Origin: Opitutia bacterium
GTDB lineage: Bacteria > Verrucomicrobiota > Verrucomicrobiia > Opitutales > Opitutaceae
Reading direction: 5' to 3'
DNA: 13,960 nt
Assembly: GCA_003157575.1 (NCBI GenBank)
Contig: PMKA01000255.1
Location: 1-13,960 of the forward strand
Under the pieces are notes generated by a model. The model was given only the letters and a program-made list of their open reading frames with translations, made no database searches and was not told the origin of the DNA. A program made the translations under genes and the position numbers. This document shows, piece after piece, positions 1-8,200 of the stretch (its first letter is position 1; the number at the start of each line of letters is the position of its first letter).

Positions 1-18
1 GGCGGCATGGTGATGTGA
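1..18 (+). CDS. fabG: 3' end of probable 3-oxoacyl-ACP reductase (partial)
   Basis: The first frame of the window reads G-G-M-V-M and then TGA. FabG proteins (NADPH-dependent 3-oxoacyl-ACP reductases of fatty acid elongation) commonly end in DGGMVM or a close variant, and fabG-acpP-fabF is a classic gene order, so these six codons (five plus stop) are most likely the tail of fabG. The stop is 39 bases before the acpP start, close enough for cotranscription. Only five residues are visible, so the call rests on the C-terminal signature plus context. Confidence 0.55.
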   Translation, partial: GGMVM

Positions 19-57
19 TCCCAAAGAGCAGCCCAAACCCTTGCCCATCTATACAAC

Positions 58-321
58 ATGGCTGATCAGAAGACCATCGAACAACGCGTTAAAGAAATTA
101 TCGTTAACCAGTTGAACGTTAACGAGGAGCAGATCACCCCGGAAGCGTCCTTCGTGGATGATCTTGGCGCGGATTCACTCGACACCGTCGAGTTGATCAT
201 GGCGTTTGAGGAGGAGTTCAAGGACGAGATAAAGGGTGAAATCCCGGAGTCCGATGCCGAGAAGCTCCAGACAGTGGGTGACGTCATCGCCTATATTGAA
301 GAGAAATCCGCGGCAAAGTAA
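58..321 (+). CDS. acpP: Acyl carrier protein
   Basis: An 87-residue acidic protein of the usual length for a type II acyl carrier protein, the cytosolic carrier that holds growing acyl chains on a 4'-phosphopantetheine arm. The attachment motif DLGADSLD is intact, with the modified serine at residue 40, and helix II follows as [12 protein letters not shown]. The family's conserved start ([13 protein letters not shown]) follows the ATG closely, so the start is secure although no Shine-Dalgarno sequence precedes it (the leader just before is CCATCTATACAAC). It sits between the tail of probable fabG and fabF. Its base composition is visibly less GC-rich than the neighbouring genes, as expected for a very highly expressed gene. 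An intrinsic terminator follows at once, so it probably ends the main transcript. Confidence 0.98.
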   Translation: MADQKTIEQRVKEIIVNQLNVNEEQITPEASFVDDLGADSLDTVELIMAFEEEFKDEIKGEIPESDAEKLQTVGDVIAYIEEKSAAK

Positions 322-338
322 TCATTTTCACGAGTCTC

Positions 339-388
339 GGCGTCCTACCGTGCTGCCCCTCGGGACTTTTCGGTAGGGCGCCTTTTTT
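339..388 (+). terminator. Intrinsic terminator between acpP and fabF
   Basis: A 12-bp stem (GGCGTCCTACCG at 339-350 against CGGTAGGGCGCC at 371-382, one G-T wobble) with a 20-base loop is followed directly by six Ts at 383-388. This is a textbook Rho-independent terminator. Unusually it ends six bases before the ATG of fabF (395), so the same element ends acpP transcripts and occupies the leader of fabF. Transcripts that read through would carry this hairpin where the ribosome must load. Confidence 0.9.
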
Positions 389-394
389 GTAAAT

Positions 395-1648
395 ATGGAT
401 CCTGTTCCGTCCTCCCCTCGCGTGGTCGTCACCGGCCTCGGCGTCATTACTTCTCTCGGCCTGGATGTTGAGAGCTTTTGGAACAACATTCTCGCCGGGA
501 AGAATGGAATCAACCGGGTTACACAGTTCGACGTGACTGATTACCCGTGCAAGATCGGAGCGGAGATCACCGGCTTCGACGCAGCCAGCTACATGGACCC
601 GAAGGAGGTGCGGAGGAACGACCGCTACACCCACTTCGGCTTCATTGCGGCGAAGAAGGCTGTGGCCGACGCCGGCCTTAATCCGGCGGCTGAAGACTCC
701 AACCGCATGGGAGTCATCATCGGCTCGGGCATCGGCGGGATGCACACCTACGAGCAACAGCTCCGCATTCTATGGGAGCGCGGGCCGCGCAAGGTGTCGC
801 CTTTCACGATTCCGTCGCTGATCAGCAACATGTGCAGCGGTCTGGTGGCGATCGAGATCGGCGCCCGCGGCCCGAACTTCGCCGTTGTGAGCGCGTGCGC
901 GTCGGGCGCCCATGCGATAGGCGAGGCGTTCAGCGCGATGCGGCGGGGCGATGCCGACGTGATGATTGCGGGCGGGAGCGAGGCGGCCATCACGCCGTTC
1001 TCGTATGCTTCATTTTGTTCGATGAAGGCGATGAGCACGCGGAACGACGAGCCGGAGAAGGCCTGCCGGCCGTTTGACCTCAACCGCGACGGTTTCATCA
1101 TGGGGGAAGGCGCCGGAATCCTCGTGCTGGAGACCCTGGAGCACGCCCGGGCCCGCGGTGCGCGCATCTACTGCGAGCTGGCGGGTTTCGGGGCAAGCTG
1201 TGACGCCTTTCACATCACCCAGCCCGACCCCGAGGGCCGCGGGCTGTCGCTGGCGATGAGGCATGCGGTCGACATGGCCGGGGTGCGGCTGGACGAGGTC
1301 GACTACATCAATGCGCACGGGACCTCCACCCTGTACAACGACAAATTCGAGACCCTGGCGATCAAACAGGTTTTCGGCGAGCACGCGCGCAAGCTCATGG
1401 TCAGCTCGACCAAGTCGATGACGGGGCACCTGCTGGGCGCCGCCGGCGGCGTTGAGGCGCTCATCTGCGCCAAGGCGCTCCAGACGGGGGAGGTGCCGCC
1501 GACGATCAACTACGAGCAGCCGGACCCGGATTGCGATCTCGATTACGTGCCGAACGTCAAACGCTCGGCTCCGCTCCGCGTCGTGCTGAGCAACAACCTG
1601 GGGTTTGGCGGCCAGAATGCGTCGCTTGTGCTTCGGCGGCTGGAATAG
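395..1648 (+). CDS. fabF: 3-oxoacyl-ACP synthase II (KAS II, FabF)
   Basis: A 417-residue beta-ketoacyl-ACP synthase of standard length that condenses malonyl-ACP with acyl-ACP during chain elongation in the cytosol. The catalytic triad is complete: Cys168 in SACASGAH, His308 in NAHGTSTLYND and His345 in MTGHLLGAAGG, with Lys340 in the SSTK segment. The glycine-rich C-terminal motif reads NNLGFGGQNAS, a variant of the common NSFGFGGTN. The ATG at 395 is chosen because the first beta strand (RVVVTGLGVITSLG) begins eight residues later; a later start would cut into it. No Shine-Dalgarno sequence exists, because the preceding bases are the T-run of the acpP terminator. It completes the fabG-acpP-fabF cluster; its own promoter, if any, would have to lie in or before the terminator. 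Confidence 0.97.
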   Translation: MDPVPSSPRVVVTGLGVITSLGLDVESFWNNILAGKNGINRVTQFDVTDYPCKIGAEITGFDAASYMDPKEVRRNDRYTHFGFIAAKKAVADAGLNPAAEDSNRMGVIIGSGIGGMHTYEQQLRILWERGPRKVSPFTIPSLISNMCSGLVAIEIGARGPNFAVVSACASGAHAIGEAFSAMRRGDADVMIAGGSEAAITPFSYASFCSMKAMSTRNDEPEKACRPFDLNRDGFIMGEGAGILVLETLEHARARGARIYCELAGFGASCDAFHITQPDPEGRGLSLAMRHAVDMAGVRLDEVDYINAHGTSTLYNDKFETLAIKQVFGEHARKLMVSSTKSMTGHLLGAAGGVEALICAKALQTGEVPPTINYEQPDPDCDLDYVPNVKRSAPLRVVLSNNLGFGGQNASLVLRRLE

Positions 1649-1725
1649 GGAGCGGGGATGACGAAGTCAGGCAGGCTTGTGTGGTAAAGCTTGTGCTCCC
1701 GGCGGGAACCCTGTCTAAGACCCCA

Positions 1726-3681
1726 ATGAGCCGTCCTCTGCAATTGCTGCAGCTCAACCGGTCCGCGGACGAGGCGGACAGTGTCGCCCGGCTGCTGGCG
1801 GCCGACGGGCGCGAAATTCATTCGGTCCGGATCGCAACGGCCGGCGAATTGCCCGCCGCGCTTGCCAGCCAGGGCTGGGATGTGGTCGTCGCCGATTACG
1901 GCACGCTCCGTTCCGGGGACGGCGAAGCCGCGCTTCCGGCCGGTTCATTGGTCGGAAATATTCCCGTTATAATAATTTCGGATGAGGCCCGGTCGGACCG
2001 GGCTGTCGAGATGGTAAGGGCGGGAGCGAGGGATTTTCTCGGCAGGGAGGAGCTTTCGCGCCTGCCCGCGATCGTGGCCCGCGAGACGGACGGGGCGGGA
2101 CCGGGCCTGACAGGCGCCTCCAGGGAAAATGCAGGGCGCAGGGCGGCCGAGGAGGCGCTCCAGGAGAGCGACCTGCGTTTGCAGCTTGCGCTGGAGGCGG
2201 GCGCAATGGGCATTTGGGATTGGGACCTGCGAGCCGGCCGCCTGCACTGGACCGAACAGCTCGTCCGGATCTTCGGATTGAAGGACGGAGATTTTGATGG
2301 CCGGTACGAGACTTTCTCCCGCAAGGTGTACCCGGACGATCTTGCCGGCTTCGAGACGGTGATCGCGCGGTCCCGCGACGGCCGTGTTCCTTTCCGGCAC
2401 GAGTTCCGCGTGGCCTGGCCGGACGGCTCGATGCACTGGCTCGATGGAAGGGGGCGGCATTTTTATGATTCCGCCGGCGTTCCTATCCGCATGATGGGGA
2501 TTTTCGTCGATGTCACGGAGAGCAAGCGGCTGGAGGACCAGCTGCGGCAGGCGCAGAAGATGGAGGCGGTGGGCCAGCTTGCGGGGGGCGTGGCGCACGA
2601 CTACAACAATATTCTGACGGCGACGCTGATGCACATCGAGTTGATGCAGCATGATCCCGATCTCTCCCCCCAGCTGAGGAATTCGCTCCAGGAACTGGAG
2701 GTCGAGACGCAGCGGGCAGTGGGGTTGACCCGGCAGTTGCTGATGTTCAGCCGCCGGCAGATCATCCAGGTGAAGCCGGTGGATCTGAACGACATCGTGT
2801 GCGATCTGCTGAAGATGCTGAGGCGCCTTCTCGGCGAGCACATCAGCATGGACTTTCGCAACGATGCGCGCCGCCTCCGGATAGAGGCCGATCCCGGGAT
2901 GGTCGAGCAGGTCGTCATCAACCTTTGTGTCAACTCGCGGGACGCGATGCTGCCGAACGGCGGGCCGCTGACGATTGAGACTCGGATGGTGGAGCTGGGC
3001 GCCGAGGCGGCCGCGGCCAACCCGGATGCGCGTCCGGGAAGGTTCGTCTGCCTTTCCGTCACCGATGCCGGCTGCGGAATGAACGTGGACGTTATGAAGC
3101 GGATCTTCGAGCCGTTCTTCACGACGAAGGAGGCGGGGAAGGGAACGGGGCTGGGGCTGGCCACGGTATACGCGATCGCGAAACAGCATTCGGGCTGGGT
3201 CGAGGTGTCGAGCCGGGTGGGCCGGGGAACAACCTTCCGGGTCTATTTCCCGGAGCTGGCCGGGACATCGCCGGTCAAAACGGAGACGATCGACCCGCAA
3301 CAGTTTCGCGGGACTGAAACGGTTCTGGTCGTGGAAGACGAGCCGGCCGTCCGCCGGATGGCTGTGATGAGCCTGCAGTGGTTTGGATATCACGTCCTGG
3401 AGGCGGTCACCGGGCCGGAGGCGCTTTCCGTGTGGAAGGAGCATCACGCCGAGATCGACCTGCTTTTCACGGACATGGTGATGCCGGAAGGGATGACGGG
3501 GCTCGAACTCGCCGGCCGATTGCGCGAGGCGAAGGGGGATCTGAAGGTCATCGTTTCCAGCGGCTACAGTGTGGATCTGGAAAATTCTGGAATTCCAGCT
3601 GGATCAGGGATCGCCTTCCTGTCAAAGCCGTACGAAGTGAAAGCTCTGGTCTCCATGGTGCGGAAGTGTCTCGATCAGTGA
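1726..3681 (+). CDS. Soluble hybrid histidine kinase (REC-PAS-HK-REC)
   Basis: A 651-residue signal transduction kinase without membrane segments, so cytosolic. Order: a receiver-like domain at residues 5-118 with a possible phosphoacceptor Asp57 but without the usual acidic pair near its start; a PAS domain at about 150-265 ([14 protein letters not shown], then a PAC-like [11 protein letters not shown] end); a dimerisation domain with His291 in [12 protein letters not shown], the NtrB-like HD-YNN type; an ATPase domain with N-box Asn403, DAGCGM at 447-452 and GKGTGLGLA at about 471-479; and a complete C-terminal receiver at 530-651 with VVEDEP (E537, D538), Asp583 in FTDMVMP and Lys634 in LSKPY. 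The open frame extends upstream to 1531, overlapping fabF; ATG 1726 is chosen because the domain starts there, with GTG 1681 a possible alternative. It follows fabF by 77 bp and may be cotranscribed with the sulfatase-like gene. Its signal and output partner are not visible. Confidence 0.9.
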   Translation: MSRPLQLLQLNRSADEADSVARLLAADGREIHSVRIATAGELPAALASQGWDVVVADYGTLRSGDGEAALPAGSLVGNIPVIIISDEARSDRAVEMVRAGARDFLGREELSRLPAIVARETDGAGPGLTGASRENAGRRAAEEALQESDLRLQLALEAGAMGIWDWDLRAGRLHWTEQLVRIFGLKDGDFDGRYETFSRKVYPDDLAGFETVIARSRDGRVPFRHEFRVAWPDGSMHWLDGRGRHFYDSAGVPIRMMGIFVDVTESKRLEDQLRQAQKMEAVGQLAGGVAHDYNNILTATLMHIELMQHDPDLSPQLRNSLQELEVETQRAVGLTRQLLMFSRRQIIQVKPVDLNDIVCDLLKMLRRLLGEHISMDFRNDARRLRIEADPGMVEQVVINLCVNSRDAMLPNGGPLTIETRMVELGAEAAAANPDARPGRFVCLSVTDAGCGMNVDVMKRIFEPFFTTKEAGKGTGLGLATVYAIAKQHSGWVEVSSRVGRGTTFRVYFPELAGTSPVKTETIDPQQFRGTETVLVVEDEPAVRRMAVMSLQWFGYHVLEAVTGPEALSVWKEHHAEIDLLFTDMVMPEGMTGLELAGRLREAKGDLKVIVSSGYSVDLENSGIPAGSGIAFLSKPYEVKALVSMVRKCLDQ

Positions 3682-3686
3682 TTCTC

Positions 3687-3721
3687 GGCAGCCTGTCGGA
3701 CTCCGGGCGCTCCAGGCTGCC
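3687..3721. other. Perfect stem-loop just after the kinase gene
   Basis: GGCAGCCTG at 3687-3695 is perfectly complementary to CAGGCTGCC at 3713-3721, giving a 9-bp stem with a 17-base loop that starts five bases after the kinase stop codon. It is not followed by a T-run on either strand (AAAAGC on +), so it is not a canonical intrinsic terminator. It may protect the 3' end of the kinase mRNA, weaken read-through into the next gene, or act as a Rho-assisted terminator. Confidence 0.55.
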
Positions 3722-3800
3722 AAAAGCAAATCCGCCCCTTCATCAAAGACACGGAGTCGATCAGATGGGCCATTGTGCCGCGAAAACTCAGGGAAATAAC

Positions 3801-5111
3801 ATGGCCGCCTCTCCGCCCAGCATCCTGTGGATTGTCACGACCCAGTGGCGCGCCGGAGCCACCGGTTATGCCGGCGATCCGAATGCGCGCACACCGCATC
3901 TCGACGCGATGGCGGCGGAATCGGTCGACTATTCCCAGGCCGTGACGCCGCATCCGTTCGGCCCGTTCGCCCGCGCCGCCATGCTGACCGGCGTGCTTTC
4001 GCCGGAGAACGGCGTGCGGGATTACCACGATCCGCTCCCCGCGGAGGCGCGGACCATTGCGGACCGGCTTCGGATGCGGGGGTATGCGGCGGCTTTCTTC
4101 GGAAAATGGCACCTTTACGAACTCGATCCGCGGGCGGCCCTTGTCGGACCGGCGCATGCGAAGATCGTTGTGCCGCCCGGGCGGCGCGGAGGGTTCGAGT
4201 TCTGGGAGGGATTTGAAAGCGGTTTTCTTCTGAACAATCCTTGGCTGCATGGCACGCGGCTGTCCGAGCCCACGCAGTTTTCGGGGTATCAGTCCGATGT
4301 CGTCTGCGACCGTGCGGCGGCGTGGATTATGGAAACCGGAGACCGGATACTGGAAGCCGGAGGGCGGAAAGCGGAGGAAAAAGAGAACGGAGCGGGAATG
4401 ACCGGTCCACTGTCTCCGGCGGCGCATTCCCCGCAGCGGCCGTGGTTCTGCGTGGTGAGCGTTGAGCCGCCGCATCCTCCCTACGACGCGCCCGTCCCGG
4501 ACGGCGGGAGTGGATGGACGCCGGAAGGCATCGTGCTTCCGCCGAACGTCCCGCGCGGAGGCGACGTGGAGGCGACGGCACGCCGTGAACTGGCCGGCTA
4601 TTACGCCCATCTGGAGGCGACGGACCGGGCGATCGGCCGGTTGCTGGCGGCGCTGCCGGTGGAGAAGACGGCGGTCGTCTTCACATCGGTCCACGGGGAC
4701 ATGCACGGGGCTCATGGGCTCTTCCGAAAAGGCTGGCCGCACGAGGAGAGTGTGCGCGTCCCGTTGCTTGTGCGGGTTCCGAACATCCGGGGAAAGGGGC
4801 GCGGGGTGCGGGATCCGGCGCTTGTGTCGCTCGTCGACCTTCCCGATCTGACCTTGCGCCTGGCTGCCGGCGGGGATCCGGCGGAACGGGCGGAGTTTCA
4901 GAGGATCTCCATGCCCAGTGTCGTGCGGCTGCCCCGTCAATGCGACCGCGTGTGGCGCGGCGGGCGGACGAGCCTTCGCAAGCTCGTGCTCTCGGAGGCT
5001 GGCATGCCGTGGCTCTATTTCGACCTTGAGCGCGATCCCGGCGAGGAGATCAACCTCCGGGATGATTCCGCGCGGGCGGCGGAGATCGAGGCCTTCCGGC
5101 GGCTGTTGTGA
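3801..5111 (+). CDS. Sulfatase-fold protein lacking the catalytic nucleophile and metal ligands (probable pseudosulfatase)
   Basis: A 436-residue member of the sulfatase / alkaline phosphatase-like superfamily. The framework is clear: PSILWIV near the start, TPHLDAMAAESV, RAAMLTG at 58-64, GKWH at 101-104, PPHPPY around His225, VHGDMHGAHGLFRKG at 297-311, VRVPLLVRVP, and the C-terminal LYFDLERDPGEEINL. Substrate-side residues of active sulfatases are kept (Arg58, Lys102, His104, His225, Lys310). Those that make the chemistry are not: the N-terminal metal Asp pair is T13-T14-Q15, the C/S-x-P-x-R formylglycine motif is G54-P-F-A-R58, and the metal Asp of DHGD is Val297. No signal peptide is seen, whereas many bacterial sulfatases are exported. 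ATG 3801 has a GGGA eight bases before it; ATG 3765 is an alternative adding 12 residues. Residues 177-210 are an insert of repeat-like DNA. Residue matching is by eye. Confidence 0.85.
   Translation: MAASPPSILWIVTTQWRAGATGYAGDPNARTPHLDAMAAESVDYSQAVTPHPFGPFARAAMLTGVLSPENGVRDYHDPLPAEARTIADRLRMRGYAAAFFGKWHLYELDPRAALVGPAHAKIVVPPGRRGGFEFWEGFESGFLLNNPWLHGTRLSEPTQFSGYQSDVVCDRAAAWIMETGDRILEAGGRKAEEKENGAGMTGPLSPAAHSPQRPWFCVVSVEPPHPPYDAPVPDGGSGWTPEGIVLPPNVPRGGDVEATARRELAGYYAHLEATDRAIGRLLAALPVEKTAVVFTSVHGDMHGAHGLFRKGWPHEESVRVPLLVRVPNIRGKGRGVRDPALVSLVDLPDLTLRLAAGGDPAERAEFQRISMPSVVRLPRQCDRVWRGGRTSLRKLVLSEAGMPWLYFDLERDPGEEINLRDDSARAAEIEAFRRLL
4329..4430 (+). repeat. Repeat-derived insert inside the sulfatase-like gene
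   Basis: In sulfatases the helix ending DRAAAWI normally runs within a few residues into the strand before the HxPHxP motif. Here about 34 residues (177-210) intervene, rich in Gly, Glu and Lys. The DNA under the first half is a degenerate short-period tract (GGAAACCGGAGACCGGATAC then TGGAAGCCGGAGGGCGGAAA), made of CCGGA and TGGAAG words. The words ACTGGAAG and GGGCGAAAG-like tracts also occur in the repeat at the right edge of the window. The frame stays open, so it looks like an in-frame capture of intergenic-type repeat DNA, probably in a surface loop. Confidence 0.5.
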
Positions 5112-5116
5112 ACCTA

Positions 5117-5165
5117 GATTCCGCGGTTGAGGCGGAATCCACTCGCTCACGCTCGCGGCTACGAG
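5117..5165. repeat. Hairpin plus short repeat-like element between convergent genes
   Basis: GATTCCGC at 5117-5124 and GCGGAATC at 5132-5139 form a perfect 8-bp stem with a 7-base loop, six bases after the sulfatase-like stop codon. It is followed by CACTCGCTCACGCTCGCGGC, a sequence of a kind I associate with short interspersed intergenic elements. The 130-bp gap it lies in separates two convergent genes, so the stem may serve as a terminator or mRNA-end structure for both, but no T-run follows on either strand. The rest of the gap (5166-5241) shows nothing I can assign. Confidence 0.45.
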
Positions 5166-5241
5166 GAGGGGAAGCCTCAGCTGGGGAATCAAGGATGAAC
5201 AGGCTCCTGCACCGGCTGTCAGACGATCGGGCTGCAACCGG

Positions 5242-8200
5242 TCACTCGGCCTGTTTCTTCGCGCAGTTCCGGCGGATGGCTGCGGAGATTCCGTCGAGCT
5301 TCAGGGGTTTGGTGACATAGTCGTCCATCCCGGCTGCGAGGCACAGCTCCCGGTCGCCGACGACTGCGTTGGCCGTGACGGCGATGATGCGGGGCTGGCG
5401 GTCCGGCGCCAGGCGGCGGCGGAGTTCCCGCGTCGCCTCCAGGCCGTCCATCATCGGCATCTGGAGGTCCATCATGACAAGGTCATAGCTTTGTTCGCTG
5501 AATGCGCTCACGGCCTCGACACCGTTGACGACCGAATCGGCCTTGTAGCCCAGCCGGGCGAGAAGGCTCAAGGCAACATTCCGGTTCACGGGGTTGTCTT
5601 CGACGAGCAGGATCTTGAGCGGGATCTCATCGCTCAACAACCGGCCTCCGCCGGCCGCCGCACTGTGCCGGGGAACGGGAGGGCTGACCAGGGAACGGAT
5701 GCCCAACAGCAGCGGCGCCGTTTTGAGCGGTTTCGGCAAAGACGTCGCCGGCGCCAGTTCCTGCAGCCAGGCGCGGGGCGTCGATTCGCCGGCCGGCATC
5801 AGGAGGACCAGGGGCAGCTGCGGAAGCTTCAAGACGGAGCGGAGTTCGCCGGCGAGAAGCCGGCCCTCGCCGTCGGGGAGAAGCTGGGCGACGATCAAAA
5901 GCGCGGGCGGTTCGCCGTTCTGCGCGTTCATTCGCGCGGCGTGGGCCGACTCCATTGCCACGCACGAGAGTCCGATTGCGCCCAGCGCGGACGAAAGAAA
6001 ACGGCGGTTGACGTCATGGCTGTCCACTACCCACACGATGCGGCCCTGCAGAGGATGCGGCGTTGTGTCGAGAGTTGTCACGGGCTGGGCCACGGGCTGG
6101 ACCGGGAGCTTCACGGTGAAGGAGGAGCCCTTTCCCGCCCTGCTCTCCATGATTATCGTGCCGCCCATGAGTTCGCAGAGCCTGCGGGAGATGGCGAGCC
6201 CCAGGCCGGTGCCGCCATATTTCCGGGTCGTGGAGGAATCCACCTGTGAGAACGGCTTGAAGAGCAGGTGGTGTTTGTGCTCGGGAATCCCGATCCCGGT
6301 GTCCCGGACGGTGATGACCAGCCAGAAGGTGTCGGCCGTCGCGGCCGGGGCGCCGGGGCCGGGTGCGTCCGTCCGGCTGGCTTCGACGGACACGAATCCG
6401 TTCGGCGTGAACTTGACGGCGTTGTTGAGAAGATTGGCGACTATCTGCCGCAGCCGGGTTGCGTCGCCCAGGATCCAGGCCGGCACTCCCGGGTCGATGA
6501 AGTACGCCAGGTCAACGTGTTTCTTCGCAGCCTGAATGGCAAAGACGTCCAGCGTTTCCTCAAGGCACGCGGAAAGATCGAGGGGATGCTGCTCCAAATC
6601 CAGCCTCCCGGACTCGATCTTGGAAAAGTCGAGGATGTCGTTGATGATCGAGAGCAGCGAATCGCCGCTCGTGCGGATGGTGTTCACGCATTCGCGCTGG
6701 TCGGATGTGAGCGCGGTCTCGAGGAGCAGGCTGGTCATCCCGATCACCCCGTTCATCGGAGTGCGGATCTCATGGCTCATCGAGGCCAGGAATTCCGATT
6801 TTGCGCGCGATGCGGCATCGGCCTCCTCCTTCGCGCGGCGCAGGTTCTTTTCCGTCTCCACGAGGCTCGTAATGTCGACGAGAATCCCGATGAAGTTCTC
6901 GACAACGCCGGCCTCATTGCGCACCGGCTGGAGGTCGAGGTGGAGGTCGCAGCGCAGGCCGTCGCGGGTCTGGCAGTTGAAACCCGAGTTGAACGAAACC
7001 GCCCGGTTGAGCGCATCGCGCAGGCGCAAGGCCGTTGAAGGGTCGGTGTCGGGGCCGACGAGCAGGGAGGCGAGTTCGCGTCCGGCGAGCTCCGCGAGGC
7101 TCAGGTCGAAGAGGCGCACAACGCTTTCGTTCACCCATTCGATCCGTCCCGCGGCATCGGTGATGATCACGAGATTGTCGGTGCTGCTTGCGACGAGCGA
7201 GAGCTTGCGCGTCGCGGCCTGGCTGGCCCTGAGAGCCGTCTCGGCGTGGCGGCGTTCCTCGTTCTCCGCCTGCAACAGCGCGTTGGCCCGCTCGGCGGCG
7301 CGGCGCCGCATCCCTCCGGTGCGGACCAGATGGGCTGCGGCGCCCAGGCCCAGCGTCAGCCAGAGACCAAGCACGGCAAACAGCTCAGGAAAATAGCGCC
7401 GTCCCTGCTTCAGGGCCGCTTCGGACGGCGAAAGCGTGATGTTGATGCGCTGGTTGAAAAGGCTGAAGACCGATTCCCTGCTCAGCTTCTGCAGTACGGG
7501 GCTCTCGGGGAACTCCTCGAAGATCCGCTGGCCGTCGACATCGATTGCGATCGCGTAAAGGGACGGCATGTGGAGGCGCTTCTGAACGATCTGCATGACC
7601 ATTGCGTAGGAGAACTTGCCCAGAAGCACATGCTGGCACGATCCGTCGGATTCGAGCAACGGAACGCATGTGAAGAAGCCCTGCCCGCCGAGCGGGAGCG
7701 GCGTGAGGCCGGAGAAGGACGGAAGGCCCGTCTGCCGGGCCTGCTGGATGAGTCTCCAGCGCACAGGGTCGGTCCTGTGGTCGAAGTCGAGGAGGTATTC
7801 ATTGCCGGCGACGGGATAAACCCAGAGGGAACGGCCAGACTCGTCGATCCAGGTCAGCGAGCGGAGCGCCGGAAAATTCTCGCGATAAATTGCGCCGTCC
7901 TGCTCCCTCAGCGCGTCCGCGACGGAGCCGGCCCGCGTCCAGCGCGCAGCCATGCGCTGGAGGGCCTGGACTTCGCCCTCCAGTTCGATGTTCAGGATGG
8001 TCGCGACGTTGTTGATCGCCAGCTCGGTGGTCGACTGGACAAAGCCCGCCTCGCGATCCCGAAGGGCGGTGGTAAAGAGCAGGGTCACCGTCGTGCCAAC
8101 GGCCAGGACCGGCACGGGCAGCCAGGAGGGAATGCCGACTTCACGATCGGGATCGCGGCGCCAGACGCAGCACAGAAGAAGAATCCCGAACAGCACGCAG

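Noticed and set aside
1945..3447. A 500-codon open frame on the minus strand inside the soluble kinase gene
   Set aside because: It is antisense to an unmistakable kinase, its protein is rich in Arg, His and Pro and has no recognisable domain. High GC content makes stop codons rare in such shadow frames.
3586..3601. Palindrome CTGGAATTCCAG inside the soluble kinase gene
   Set aside because: It lies within coding sequence of the receiver domain and reads as ordinary codons; a 12-base palindrome can arise by chance in this much sequence.
3378..3800. Upstream extension of the sulfatase-like reading frame into the kinase gene
   Set aside because: The extra 141 residues read out of frame through the kinase receiver domain and resemble nothing; family similarity starts just after the ATG at 3801.
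3675..5237. A 520-codon minus-strand open frame covering the sulfatase-like gene
   Set aside because: Same shadow effect; composition (Arg, Pro, His) is not that of a real protein, and the plus strand holds a clear family member.
5108..5320. A 70-codon plus-strand open frame across the convergent gap
   Set aside because: It overlaps the end of the CHASE kinase gene, is encoded largely by the hairpin and repeat-like DNA, and has no start signal.
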